A stretch of DNA of 10,423 nucleotides from an uncultured Eubacteriales bacterium (GCA_934256695.1 CAKQPE010000064.1:1-10423), one strand, 5' to 3'; positions 1 to 8,000 are shown, numbered from the stretch's first letter. The notes: generated by a model from the letters alone, not told the origin. Numbers and translations are program-made.

Positions 1-24
1 ATTCATTTCCGACGAGGAAAACAG

Positions 25-57
25 CAGGTTTCAAGGCTTTTAAGCCCATGGAACCTG
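25..57 (+). other. Imperfect hairpin in leading non-coding region
   Basis: An interrupted stem is formed by CAGGTT (25-30) with AACCTG (52-57) and an inner GGCT (35-38) with AGCC (43-46). It begins a row of hairpins that fills 25-152. No T-tract follows, so it is not by itself a terminator. It could be part of a structured 3' untranslated region of a gene left of the window or of a dispersed palindromic element. Nothing in the sequence identifies a known RNA family. Confidence 0.35.
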
Positions 58-73
58 TCTGTTTATTCTTCTG

Positions 74-142
74 TTTGGACAAGTCGAAATCCTGATTTCG
101 ACTTAAGTGTCGACTTTGTCGACACCCTCAGGACAGTCCAAA
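74..142. repeat. Cluster of two perfect inverted repeats, candidate dispersed palindromic element
   Basis: Two perfect hairpins stand almost back to back. The first has ten-base arms AAGTCGAAAT (81-90) and ATTTCGACTT (95-104) around CCTG. The second has eight-base arms GTGTCGAC (107-114) and GTCGACAC (118-125) around TTT. They can be enclosed by an outer stem of TTTGGAC (74-80) with GTCCAAA (136-142), giving a multi-branched fold. That outer stem competes with the terminator-like hairpin at 131-152. The arrangement looks like a palindromic intergenic element of the kind repeated in many Clostridia genomes, but only one copy is present here, so repetition is not shown. Confidence 0.45.
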
Positions 143-157
143 ATGGCTGTCCTTTTA
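131..157 (+). terminator. Probable intrinsic terminator of a gene left of the window
   Basis: GGACAG (131-136) pairs with CTGTCC (147-152). CCA (138-140) and TGG (144-146) extend the stem past a single bulged T, around an AAA loop. The stem is followed by TTTT and then an AT-rich stretch. This is a normal intrinsic terminator layout with a rather short T-run. It would separate the unseen upstream gene from the MBL-fold hydrolase. Confidence 0.5.
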
Positions 158-170
158 TAAAAATATTATG

Positions 171-199
171 TAGGCAGAAAATAAAATATATGCTAAAAT
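171..199 (+). promoter_or_regulatory. Possible sigma-A promoter for the MBL-fold hydrolase unit
   Basis: TAGGCA (171-176) could serve as a -35 box. It lies 17 bases before TAAAAT (194-199), which has an upstream TG (191-192) as in extended -10 promoters. Start of transcription would fall near 206, about 50 bases before the gene. The region is very AT-rich, so such matches arise easily and the call is tentative. Confidence 0.35.
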
Positions 200-255
200 A
201 GGTAAAACCAAAATAATTATTTATAAAATTCGAAAATAACAACAGGAGAAAAAAT

Positions 256-1221
256 ATGCTTACTAAGGTTGCTGAAAATATATACAAAAAAGTTGTTCCT
301 TTGCAAAATAATCCACTTAGAGAGATAGATTCCTATATTATAATCGGAAACAAAAATCTTGTTATAGACACAGGCTTTAACAGACCCGAATGTGAACAGG
401 CCTTGAGAAGTGCTTTTGACGAACTGGAAATTAAAGGCACAGACCTGTTTATAACACATCTTCACTCCGACCACTGTGGACTGGTAGGGAAATTTGCCGA
501 TAAAAACAGTACCGTTTATGCAGGAGAGACAGACGGAGAGCTTATTAATTTTGAAGCAGGCAATCTTTACTGGCGTATGCTTGATGATTTGTTCGTAAAA
601 TACGGTTTTCCGAGAGCCGATTTCGGTTCAAACACAGACATACACCCCGGCAGAAAATACTGCCATACGGAAAGAATAGATTTAAAATACGTAAAAGACG
701 GTGACATATTAAATTACGGCGGATATGAACTTAGGGCAGTGGAAACACCGGGACACACACCGGGACATATGTGTCTTTATGATGAAAAAAAGAAAATACT
801 TTTTGCAGGCGATCATATACTTGGGCTTATAACACCTAATATAAGTATAGAAATAAGCATGGAAAATCCTTTGCAGCAGTATTTTGACAGCTTGAAAAAG
901 GTCGATAAATTAGATGTTGAGCTTCTGCTTACGGCACACGGTACACCTGTAAAAGATATGCATGAGCGAATTAAAGAACTTTTTAAACATCACGAACAAC
1001 GCCTTGCCGAAGTGGAGAGCATACTCAACGGGCAGTGGAAAACAGCGTATAATGTTGCTGCCGATATGACATGGGAAATAGACTGTAAGTGCTGGGATGA
1101 TTTCCCGCTGCCGCAAAAATGGTTTGCTTCGGGAGAAGCAGCCGCACATCTTCAGTATTTGTATTTTTCCGGCAGAATAGACAGAGAAGAAAAGAATGGT
1201 ATTTACTATTACAAAAACTAA
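256..1221 (+). CDS. MBL-fold metallohydrolase with C-terminal winged-helix-like tail
   Basis: A 321-residue metallo-beta-lactamase-fold protein, predicted to be a cytosolic metal-dependent hydrolase; its substrate cannot be read from the sequence. The metal-binding set is complete: THLHSDH gives H68, H70, D72 and H73. TPGHTPGH follows at 164-171 with H167 as the next ligand, GDH holds D186 as the bridging aspartate, and AHG holds H228. The core fills residues 1-235. The remaining roughly 85 residues end in a segment (about 285-320) that resembles the winged-helix extension of LACTB2-like MBL proteins, known in some relatives to help bind nucleic acid or thioester substrates. The start is supported by AGGAG at 244-248, seven bases before ATG. 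No signal peptide is seen, which argues against a secreted antibiotic-degrading lactamase. It is probably co-transcribed with the phosphoesterase 19 bases downstream. Confidence 0.85.
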   Translation: MLTKVAENIYKKVVPLQNNPLREIDSYIIIGNKNLVIDTGFNRPECEQALRSAFDELEIKGTDLFITHLHSDHCGLVGKFADKNSTVYAGETDGELINFEAGNLYWRMLDDLFVKYGFPRADFGSNTDIHPGRKYCHTERIDLKYVKDGDILNYGGYELRAVETPGHTPGHMCLYDEKKKILFAGDHILGLITPNISIEISMENPLQQYFDSLKKVDKLDVELLLTAHGTPVKDMHERIKELFKHHEQRLAEVESILNGQWKTAYNVAADMTWEIDCKCWDDFPLPQKWFASGEAAAHLQYLYFSGRIDREEKNGIYYYKN

Positions 1222-1228
1222 AAAGATT

Positions 1229-1233
1229 AAGGA
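1229..1233 (+). promoter_or_regulatory. Ribosome binding site that sets the phosphoesterase start
   Basis: AAGGA lies seven bases before ATG 1241. It supports that start over the in-frame ATG at 1196, which would overlap the end of the previous gene and add fifteen residues not resembling the family's usual N-terminus. Confidence 0.6.
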
Positions 1234-1240
1234 TACGGAT

Positions 1241-1957
1241 ATGACAGAGAGAGTTTTTATAACAGGAGATAAACACGGTACATTTACACCTTTATTCGGC
1301 TTAGCTGAAAAAACAGTTCTTTACGAAAGTGACATTTTGATTATAGCCGGAGATGCGGGATATGTATGGAACAAAAGCTATAAAAACAATATAGATAGTT
1401 TACAGCAGATTTTTCCAGGACAGATTGCATTCATTGACGGAAATCACGAAAATCATGCTTTGCTAAACAATATGGAAGTAAGTATATGGAATGGTGGAAA
1501 AGTTCATCGTGCAGGCGAAAGGATAATTCATCTTATGCGTGGTGAAATCTATTCCATATATGGCAGAAATTATTTTACTTTTGGCGGAGCAAGGTCGGTA
1601 GACAAGGATAGGAGAGTAGAGGGCGAAAGCTGGTGGAGTGAGGAAGAACCCACAAAAGCCGAAATAGAATACGGAAAGGATAAGCTTTTGAAAAATTTGT
1701 CCGATATAGATTATGTTATAACACATGAGACACCGCTTTTTGCAAGAGCCTTTATTTCCAGAGAGAAGCCGGTTGACGATGATTATGAACTGCCTGTTGT
1801 TTTCGATGAATGGTATAATATTATTTTGGAATCCGAAAGGCTGAAAAAGTGGTATTTCGGTCATATGCACGTGGATAAGGCTATAACTGAAAAGCTGAGG
1901 GGTGTCCATAACGATATACTGGATATAAAAAGTGAAAGTCAGATAAGATGGGTATGA
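1241..1957 (+). CDS. Calcineurin-like metallophosphoesterase
   Basis: A 238-residue protein of the calcineurin-like phosphoesterase superfamily, a two-metal hydrolase of phosphate mono- or diesters. All five signature blocks are present, numbered from ATG 1241: GDKHG (D10, H12), GDAG (D38), GNHE (N68, H69), THETP (H162) and GHMH (H208, H210). The protein starts directly with the first beta strand, MTERVFITGD, as expected for the family. The longer reading from ATG 1196 is possible but less likely. No signal peptide or membrane segment is visible, so it should act in the cytosol. The segment between the GNHE and THETP blocks is polar and rich in Trp, Glu and Lys (around residues 120-150) and probably forms a lid specific to this subgroup. 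It follows the MBL-fold gene by 19 bases and ends before a terminator, so the two form one transcription unit. The substrate is unknown. Confidence 0.85.
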   Translation: MTERVFITGDKHGTFTPLFGLAEKTVLYESDILIIAGDAGYVWNKSYKNNIDSLQQIFPGQIAFIDGNHENHALLNNMEVSIWNGGKVHRAGERIIHLMRGEIYSIYGRNYFTFGGARSVDKDRRVEGESWWSEEEPTKAEIEYGKDKLLKNLSDIDYVITHETPLFARAFISREKPVDDDYELPVVFDEWYNIILESERLKKWYFGHMHVDKAITEKLRGVHNDILDIKSESQIRWV

Positions 1958-2042
1958 CAGGCTATTTTTAATTCTTGAATTTATATTGTCGGAAATATGT
2001 TATAAAAGAATCATAATTATATATTAAATAATGCAAGAAAGC

Positions 2043-2072
2043 AAAAGGGACGTTTAAAAGCGTTCCTTTTTT
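2043..2072 (+). terminator. Intrinsic terminator after the phosphoesterase
   Basis: GGGACG (2047-2052) pairs with CGTTCC (2061-2066) with one G-T wobble around an eight-base loop. AAAA (2043-2046) can extend the stem with the first Ts, and the T-run continues to 2072. It closes the MBL and phosphoesterase unit. Confidence 0.8.
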
Positions 2073-2082
2073 ATGATATAAT
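2054..2082 (+). promoter_or_regulatory. Probable promoter of the LAL regulator gene
   Basis: A perfect TATAAT at 2077-2082 is preceded by TG at 2074-2075, an extended -10 box. TTAAAA at 2054-2059 is a weak -35 at 17 bases spacing. Transcription would begin near 2089, about 30 bases before the ATG. The -35 box falls inside the loop and stem of the preceding terminator, so the two elements are fused in the same short stretch. Confidence 0.55.
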
Positions 2083-2117
2083 AAAAATATATTTTTAATC
2101 GATACCGAGGTGATTTT

Positions 2118-4589
2118 ATGCCGAAATTAAAACGAAGTTTGAACACAATATATATATCCGAAAGAATGCAGGAACAGCTCAGACGTATTTCCCAAACGGC
2201 ATTTACCGTTGTTGTTGCACCTATGGGATATGGAAAAAGTACTGCCATAAACTGGTATATAAACGGTTTAGATGATAAAAAGAACAAGGTTATAAGAATA
2301 AATATATATTCAGACAGCATACCGCTTTTTTGGAACAGTGTTAAAAATGCATTTAAAGTAATTGATAATGAAATAGATGCTTTTCAATATCCGTCGGATA
2401 TTGAAAGCAGAATAATACTGACAGAACATATGAGAAGTGCTTTTGACAAATTAAATGAAGAACTTTATATTTTCATTGATGACTTCCATCTTATGAAAGA
2501 TGCCTCGGCAGTATCATTTATATGTTCATTGGCTTACTCACTTCCGGAAAATATACATATTATTGTTGCCAGCAGGGACAGATTCCTTCCTGCCGGAGAG
2601 GTAATGCACTTTGGAAAAAATCTGCATAAAATAACTGCGGAGCATCTTAAGCTTAATTATACGGAAATCAATATATATGCAAAAAATTGCGGAATAAATC
2701 TTGAAAACGAGCAGCTTGAAAGACTGGTAAAATTAAGCGAAGGCTGGTTTTCTGCCGTATATCTTAATTTAAGGTCATATATTCAGTACGGAGAAATGCT
2801 TGAGGACAATGACGATATTTATGAGTCGATAATGGCGGCACTTATTGAAACAGCGTCAGATGAAGAAAAGCAGTTTTTGTTTAAAATGAGCATTGCCGAT
2901 GAATTTTCTGTAAAAATGGCAAAGTTTATTACCGAAAACGATAAAAGTGAAAACCTTCTTAAATCAATGACAGAAAAAAATGCGTTTATTACCCGTATGC
3001 CGAATAAAAATTACCGTTTTCATCATATGTTAAAGCATTGTGCAAATGAAGGCTTCGATTCTTTTAATGAAGAAGAAAAGAAAAAATGCTATGCTCTTTA
3101 TGGTAAATATTATGAAAACAACAATGAATATTTCAAAGCATTTATATTTTTTGACAAGGCGGAAGATTACGATGGCTGGCTGAGAACGGTTCAAAAAGAT
3201 GTAGGCGTTGACCTTGCAGTAACAGAGCCTAAAGAGGTTTTAAGAGTTATTGAAAAATGTTCTGTCGAAAAAATATGCCAAAACCCATGGTCGGCTCTTG
3301 TACTTATGCGAAGACTCTTTACCTGGAGACAAATTCCGAAAATGCTTGAAATTAAAAATATGCTTACGGAATATGTGAAAACCAATACAGAACTTAGCGA
3401 AACTGAAAAAGGAGATATACTGGGTGAATGTGACCTTATAATGAGCTTTTTGTGTTACAACGATATTGCTGCCATGAGCAGGCTTCACCGCAGTGCAAGC
3501 AAGCTGATGTCAAAGTCTGCCGTATCAATACGTACCTACGGCTCATGGACATTCGGCTCTCCTTCCGTACTTATGATGTTTCACCGAGAAAAAGGAAATC
3601 TGCAAAATGAGCTTGATGCAATGAACGAATCAATGCCGTATTATTATAAAGTAACGGAAGGACACGGACAGGGTGCGGAGCTGCTTATGCAGGCGGAAGC
3701 ATATTTTATGCAGGGAGATATTATTAAAGCTTATATTGAGCTGGAAAAGGCAAGACAGCGTGTAAAGGAAAAGGGTCAGATAAACATGGATTTGTGCTGT
3801 GATTTCCTTGCTTTGAGACTCAGCCTTCATACGGATAAGGTTAAGCTTTTTGATTTTGACAAAAGAAAAACAGAAACCTTTAACACCCACAATACACTTT
3901 TTGTGAATATATATCAAAGTATATTGGCATATTATTTTGCACTTATGGGAGAAACGGATAAGATACCGGATGAGTTTAGGGAACATGAACTGGACGGTAT
4001 AAATTATCTTGCACCTTGCAAGCCTATGATGTATTTAATAGAAAATCAGGTATATCTGATTCAAAATGAGTTTGCAAAGGTAATAGGCAGAAGTGACTCT
4101 TTGATTGCACAATGCCGTGCTGTTCCGTATAATCTTTGCGAAATACATATACTTATACAGACTGCCGCAGCCTATGAAAAAATAAACTGCCGAAAAGAAG
4201 CCGAGGAATATTTTGAAAAAGCAGTTGAACTTTCCGTACAGGACAAATTATATATGCCTTTTGTAGAAAATTATGTTTATATAAAAGATTTGATTAAAGG
4301 ACGTAATTTTGACAAAAATATAAAAGAGATTGCGGAAAACAGCCAAAAGATAACAGAAAAAATAAAGATAAAAAGCCTTGGAATAGCTGAGCTTAAATGC
4401 CTTACACCAAAAGAAGCGGAGATAGCCTCCCTAATGGCAAAAAGACTGACAGGCAAAGAGATAGCCGAAAGACTTTTTCTTTCGGAAGGTACAATAAAGC
4501 AATACATAAACCGTATCTACGGCAAGCTGTCAATAGAAGGCGATACAAAAACAAAAAGACGAAAATTATATGAACTTTTTGAAAAATAA
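2118..4589 (+). CDS. MalT-like LAL-family LuxR transcription regulator
   Basis: An 823-residue regulator of the large ATP-binding LuxR (LAL/MalT) type, a cytosolic signal-sensing ATPase that binds DNA through its C-terminus. The N-terminus carries a Walker A loop, APMGYGKST (34-42), and a Walker B-like strand ending in DD (121-122), followed by an ASRD segment (151-154). The segment around 299-305 (YRFHHML) matches the usual end of the NTPase module in MalT relatives. Residues about 320-735 are helical with TPR-like repeats, which in MalT form the inducer-binding part. Residues about 760-820 are a LuxR-type helix-turn-helix, with LTPKEAEIA and the recognition helix region SEGTIKQYINRIYGKL. 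Length and domain order are typical of the family. The start is supported by GAGGTGA at 2107-2113. Its inducer is unknown. The gene sits directly upstream of the DUF2442 and secreted-protein genes in the same direction, so local control of them is a reasonable inference. Confidence 0.88.
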   Translation: MPKLKRSLNTIYISERMQEQLRRISQTAFTVVVAPMGYGKSTAINWYINGLDDKKNKVIRINIYSDSIPLFWNSVKNAFKVIDNEIDAFQYPSDIESRIILTEHMRSAFDKLNEELYIFIDDFHLMKDASAVSFICSLAYSLPENIHIIVASRDRFLPAGEVMHFGKNLHKITAEHLKLNYTEINIYAKNCGINLENEQLERLVKLSEGWFSAVYLNLRSYIQYGEMLEDNDDIYESIMAALIETASDEEKQFLFKMSIADEFSVKMAKFITENDKSENLLKSMTEKNAFITRMPNKNYRFHHMLKHCANEGFDSFNEEEKKKCYALYGKYYENNNEYFKAFIFFDKAEDYDGWLRTVQKDVGVDLAVTEPKEVLRVIEKCSVEKICQNPWSALVLMRRLFTWRQIPKMLEIKNMLTEYVKTNTELSETEKGDILGECDLIMSFLCYNDIAAMSRLHRSASKLMSKSAVSIRTYGSWTFGSPSVLMMFHREKGNLQNELDAMNESMPYYYKVTEGHGQGAELLMQAEAYFMQGDIIKAYIELEKARQRVKEKGQINMDLCCDFLALRLSLHTDKVKLFDFDKRKTETFNTHNTLFVNIYQSILAYYFALMGETDKIPDEFREHELDGINYLAPCKPMMYLIENQVYLIQNEFAKVIGRSDSLIAQCRAVPYNLCEIHILIQTAAAYEKINCRKEAEEYFEKAVELSVQDKLYMPFVENYVYIKDLIKGRNFDKNIKEIAENSQKITEKIKIKSLGIAELKCLTPKEAEIASLMAKRLTGKEIAERLFLSEGTIKQYINRIYGKLSIEGDTKTKRRKLYELFEK

Positions 4590-4596
4590 CCTTAAA

Positions 4597-4611
4597 AACT
4601 AACTTTTAGTT
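4597..4611 (+). other. Small inverted repeat just after the LAL gene
   Basis: AACTAA (4597-4602) and TTAGTT (4606-4611) can pair around CTT, seven bases after the regulator's stop codon. It is AT-rich and short. It might be a weak terminator or part of an operator, and chance is not excluded. Confidence 0.25.
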
Positions 4612-4623
4612 AATATATATTTC

Positions 4624-4665
4624 TTTTTTATTACCGTATACTTTATGTATACGGTAGAAAAAAAA
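4624..4665. promoter_or_regulatory. Long palindrome with TACCGTATAC arms, possible operator or leader hairpin
   Basis: TACCGTATAC (4632-4641) and GTATACGGTA (4647-4656) are a perfect ten-base inverted repeat around TTTAT. A T-tract (4624-4629) and an A-tract (4658-4665) can extend the pairing past a small mismatch. Because T-rich sequence comes before and A-rich after, it is not a standard terminator in either direction. It shares its arms with the hairpin at 4680-4705. It could be a dyad operator, for example for the LuxR-type regulator next door, or the first arm pair of an RNA switch. Confidence 0.55.
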
Positions 4666-4679
4666 CATTATTTAATTGA

Positions 4680-4715
4680 TACCGTATACAAAAAAGTATG
4701 CGGTATTTTGTTTTT
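4680..4715 (+). terminator. Second TACCGTATAC hairpin with T-run, terminator or attenuator
   Basis: TACCGTATAC (4680-4689) pairs with GTATGCGGTA (4696-4705) with one wobble around six As, and is followed by TTTTGTTTTT (4706-4715). This is a terminator layout placed only a few bases before the ribosome binding site of the DUF2442 gene. Its left arm is identical to the left arm of the preceding hairpin, so the right arm of hairpin one (4647-4656) could pair with it instead and prevent this terminator. It may simply terminate the regulator transcript or may work as an attenuator for the two genes downstream. Confidence 0.5.
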
Positions 4716-4718
4716 AGG

Positions 4719-4725
4719 GGAGGTG
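4719..4725 (+). promoter_or_regulatory. Ribosome binding site that sets the DUF2442 start
   Basis: GGAGGTG lies eight bases before ATG 4734. An in-frame ATG at 4698 is inside the right arm of the hairpin and lacks a site of its own, so 4734 is chosen. Confidence 0.7.
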
Positions 4726-4733
4726 GCAGCGAT

Positions 4734-4982
4734 ATGCAGAGAAAATATATTTCTGCCGTAAAGCCTTTGGAAAACTATATATTACAGATTGATTTTGTTT
4801 CCGGAAGCAGATTATTTCTTAATCTGGAACATTATCTGGAATGTATGCGGTTTCGTCCGCTGAAAAACCCAAAGGTTTGGCAGAGCGTTGTTACAAACGG
4901 AATTTTTGTCCGCTTCGGCAATGTGGAAATTTCCCATGACGAGATTCTGGAAATAGCGGAAAACGAAAAAACCGCAGTTTAA
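4734..4982 (+). CDS. DUF2442 family protein
   Basis: An 82-residue cytosolic protein. The layout ISAVKPLENYILQIDF, then LFLNLEHYLE, then FRPLKNPKVWQSV, then an ISHDEILEIA tail matches what is known of the DUF2442 family. Those are small proteins often paired with DUF4160 proteins in modules that resemble toxin-antitoxin loci. No DUF4160 partner is visible here. It lies between the LAL regulator and the secreted protein, with 25 bases to the next start codon, so the latter two are probably co-transcribed. A regulatory or binding role is inferred from context only, and there are no catalytic residues to point to. Confidence 0.72.
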   Translation: MQRKYISAVKPLENYILQIDFVSGSRLFLNLEHYLECMRFRPLKNPKVWQSVVTNGIFVRFGNVEISHDEILEIAENEKTAV

Positions 4983-5007
4983 AAATAGTTTTAAAAGGGG
5001 GAATTTT

Positions 5008-8000
5008 ATGAAAAGACGAATATTAAGCAGTATGCTTATACTAACTGTAGCGGCAACTGTTATGCCGACAATTACATTTGCCGATGATGCTGATACGGGC
5101 AGCAATGCCGGCATTATGCTATTGGCTAAAAACGGTGCATTTAATTGTCCTAACGGCTGTACGGTAACAACAACCGATGGCACAACATTTACGCATAGTG
5201 ATCCAAACTGCAACTATGAATATTATTTTGAGCAGGGGTATATAGACAAGGCAACAACACCTCCGAGTCAGGATATGTATGTTGTAACCTGCGTTGACTG
5301 CGGAGGAACGAGTTTGGCACATACGGATACCTGCCACTTTAATTGTCCTACTGACGACTGTATTGTAACATATGACGGCACAACTTATAGCCATAGCAAG
5401 GCAAGCTGTCCGTACTCAGACAAAGATTTATATTGTTCAGAATGTGGATATTTGGAGTATCGTGCGGAAGATGATGATTTTTTCCATGATGAAAACTGCT
5501 CCTTAGGCAATAAAGATCAGGTTAAAGATGATACGGAGAATGTTACAACACCGGGAGCTGTTGACAGTGAATATAATGTAAACGGTGTTACATATTTCGG
5601 TGTAGACAGCAATAATTTTGACAACAGTACAAAGCTGTTTATACAGGATATGCTCTCTGCAAAAAACAAAAAACTCGGCGGTAAATCAACGGCGGCCCTG
5701 TGGCAGTATCTTTCTTACTGTATTCAGGATGATAAGGGCAGAGGCACAAGCACAGGTAAATTTAAAAATCAGTTTGACAATGTAATTCCAAACGGCTTGG
5801 CGTATAACACAAACAGTACGGGAGCATACTCCGCCAACAAAAAGAGCGGAGATAACAAATATAATGTCCGTTCAAGCGGACTTGTTTATGCAAAGTCCAT
5901 GGCAGCTGCGGCAAGTGCCATGGAAGAACAGGTTTACCAAGGCTATGACGGTGCCGGCGGCGGAAGAGGCAGAGGCAGTTCTGTTGCAAAGAATGATATA
6001 CTTTGGAACGATACCGATGCAGACGATGTTTTCTGGATGGTAACAGGTGCATACAAAACCAGCGGAAAAAACAAGAAGGGACATTATCAGGCGTTAGGTG
6101 TATTGTTCAGTGATTTTACGATTACAACAATTTTGCCTGATGATAAAGGAAATTTCTATCAGACCACAAGCAGTGAATCTGCACCGGGAAGCAAAACATA
6201 TGCTTCCAATGTAAAGAATATGACAGATATACCTGTCAGTGCTCAGCAGGAAATTTCAAACACAACATCAACAACGGCAACCAGTGCCATTAACGGCAGT
6301 AAGTCATACGGTTTTGAGGAAAGCTTGGAAATAGGCTATGAGCATGGTTTATTAGGCGGTAAAGCTCATGCCAATTTAACATTTACGGCTTCCCAGACTA
6401 TTGAAAGCGGATGGTCGGAAGAAAAATCAAAATCAGACGAGCAGACCACAACCTATAACGTAGGTGTGGAACTTCCTGCATATACAAATGTAATGATGAA
6501 GCAGAGCGAAAGTGAAGCCACAACAACAACAAAATATAATTGCCCTGTTGCACTTAATTTTAATGTAACTATAGTAGAATATACATTAGACCCAAGCAGC
6601 AATGATGCAGGCTGCAAAACACAGGTGCTTGCTACTTTCGGTGCCAATGCAAGAAAGAACTTAAACCGCAGAGGTGTGGTTGAATCCGTATTAACAGACC
6701 CTGACGGTATCGGCTGGTTAAATCTTTATAATAACCATAACGGTCTTAAAAATATAGTAGAAGAACAGCTTGCATCTACTGCACCTATGGCTTCTGCCGG
6801 TGCAACATTTACGGTTATTGACAAGGTGGTTGCAAGTGAAATAAGCGGGCTTGCACCTATATATCCGCTTTATAATATCAAAACAACAAATGATATTATG
6901 GAGTATAATTTCTCATTCGGCGAATCAATGTATGTAGATAACATAGAGATTAACGGATATAATGTTAAAAATGCAATGTATTATGGCTTTAACCCAAACA
7001 AAGGCCATTGGATTTTAGTCGATAAAGATGACAATATACTTACGGACAGTCTTGTTGCCAAATTGGTGACAAACCCTGTAACAGGATATACAAAGCTTGT
7101 TGCCGGAAACGAAGAAGGAACGGTTTATCTCAGATATGTGATTGACGAAGATGTTTATTCCACAGCCGAAGAACCTACGGTTTATGCTAAAAACAGAAAT
7201 CTGGATTCAACAGCCGTAATCGAGATAAATATTTCCGAAAAACCGTTTAATGACGGAAAGGTTATTGTAAGCGGAGAATTGACGGGAATAGCTAACGATC
7301 CGGAAAAAGCCATTGAAGGAACGGAAGGTCTGTCGACAGTAATTGAGGACGCAACGGGAAAGAATATAAGCCGACCTATTGTATGGGAAGCTAAAGAAAT
7401 GCCAATTGACGGAATAAAGGTTGAAAACAACAGAATTTCATTTGTTAAGGAAGGCACTTTCCATATACGTGCAAAAACAGGAAATGTTTACTCAGACTGG
7501 TATGAGGTCAAGGCACTTCCGGCAAGAAAACTAAATACTATCGACATTCCGAAAGAAGTTTCTATTGACTATAAGAATGAACAGACGGTTAATCTTGCGG
7601 CACTTCAGATTAATTATAAAGACCAGTATGGTGATGACTGGACGAATATCCCGACTTTGACATGGACTTGTGCAGAGGAAGGCGCGACTGTTGAAAACGA
7701 TGTTCTTACGGTTCCTTCTGCCGGAACTTATACGGTAACGGCAACAGGTGACGGTGTTGCATCAAATACAATGACAATAACCGTTACTGACAGTACAATA
7801 AGAGTTACTGCTTTTAAACCGGAAACAACGGCACTTGCCTATTCAGGAGGCTCGGTAGAATTTGTTTTAACGGGTACAAATCTGCCTAACGGAATTATAA
7901 TAAAGGCAAATGATGATATTAAAGCAGAAACTACAGGCACAGATAAAGAGCAGAAAGCAATATTGAATTTCCCTGCAAATACAAATACAGAAAGTATTAT

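Noticed and set aside
1..159. A stop-free + strand frame running from the window edge to about 160
   Set aside because: It overlaps the row of perfect hairpins, has no start or ribosome binding site in view, and its translation shows no recognisable domain. It is more likely structured non-coding sequence.
63..287. A hydrophobic 74-residue reading frame on the minus strand
   Set aside because: It runs through the hairpins and the AT-rich leader of the MBL gene. The hydrophobic start comes from AT-rich sequence read backwards, and no proper ribosome binding site precedes it.
256..1221. The MBL-fold protein as an antibiotic-degrading beta-lactamase
   Set aside because: It has no signal peptide, carries a long winged-helix-like tail, and has the HxHxDH set shared by many unrelated MBL hydrolases.
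1196..1240. Upstream in-frame start for the phosphoesterase
   Set aside because: It would overlap the previous gene and add a Lys/Thr-rich extension, whereas ATG 1241 has AAGGA at the right distance and begins at the family's first strand.
1463..1909. A 148-residue minus-strand frame within the phosphoesterase
   Set aside because: The sense strand carries all catalytic motifs of the phosphoesterase, and the antisense product shows no recognisable domain.
4632..4705. The paired TACCGTATAC repeats read as a short CRISPR-like array
   Set aside because: The arms are inverted and only ten bases long with two hairpins in total, with no regular spacer series and no cas genes.
4698..4733. Upstream in-frame start for the DUF2442 protein
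   Set aside because: The ATG lies inside a hairpin arm, has no Shine-Dalgarno, and the added residues are the translated T-run and ribosome binding site.
4812..5213. A 133-residue minus-strand frame spanning the DUF2442 gene and the start of the secreted protein
   Set aside because: It is antisense to two well-supported genes and contains their reversed signal peptide and ribosome binding site; no family features are seen.
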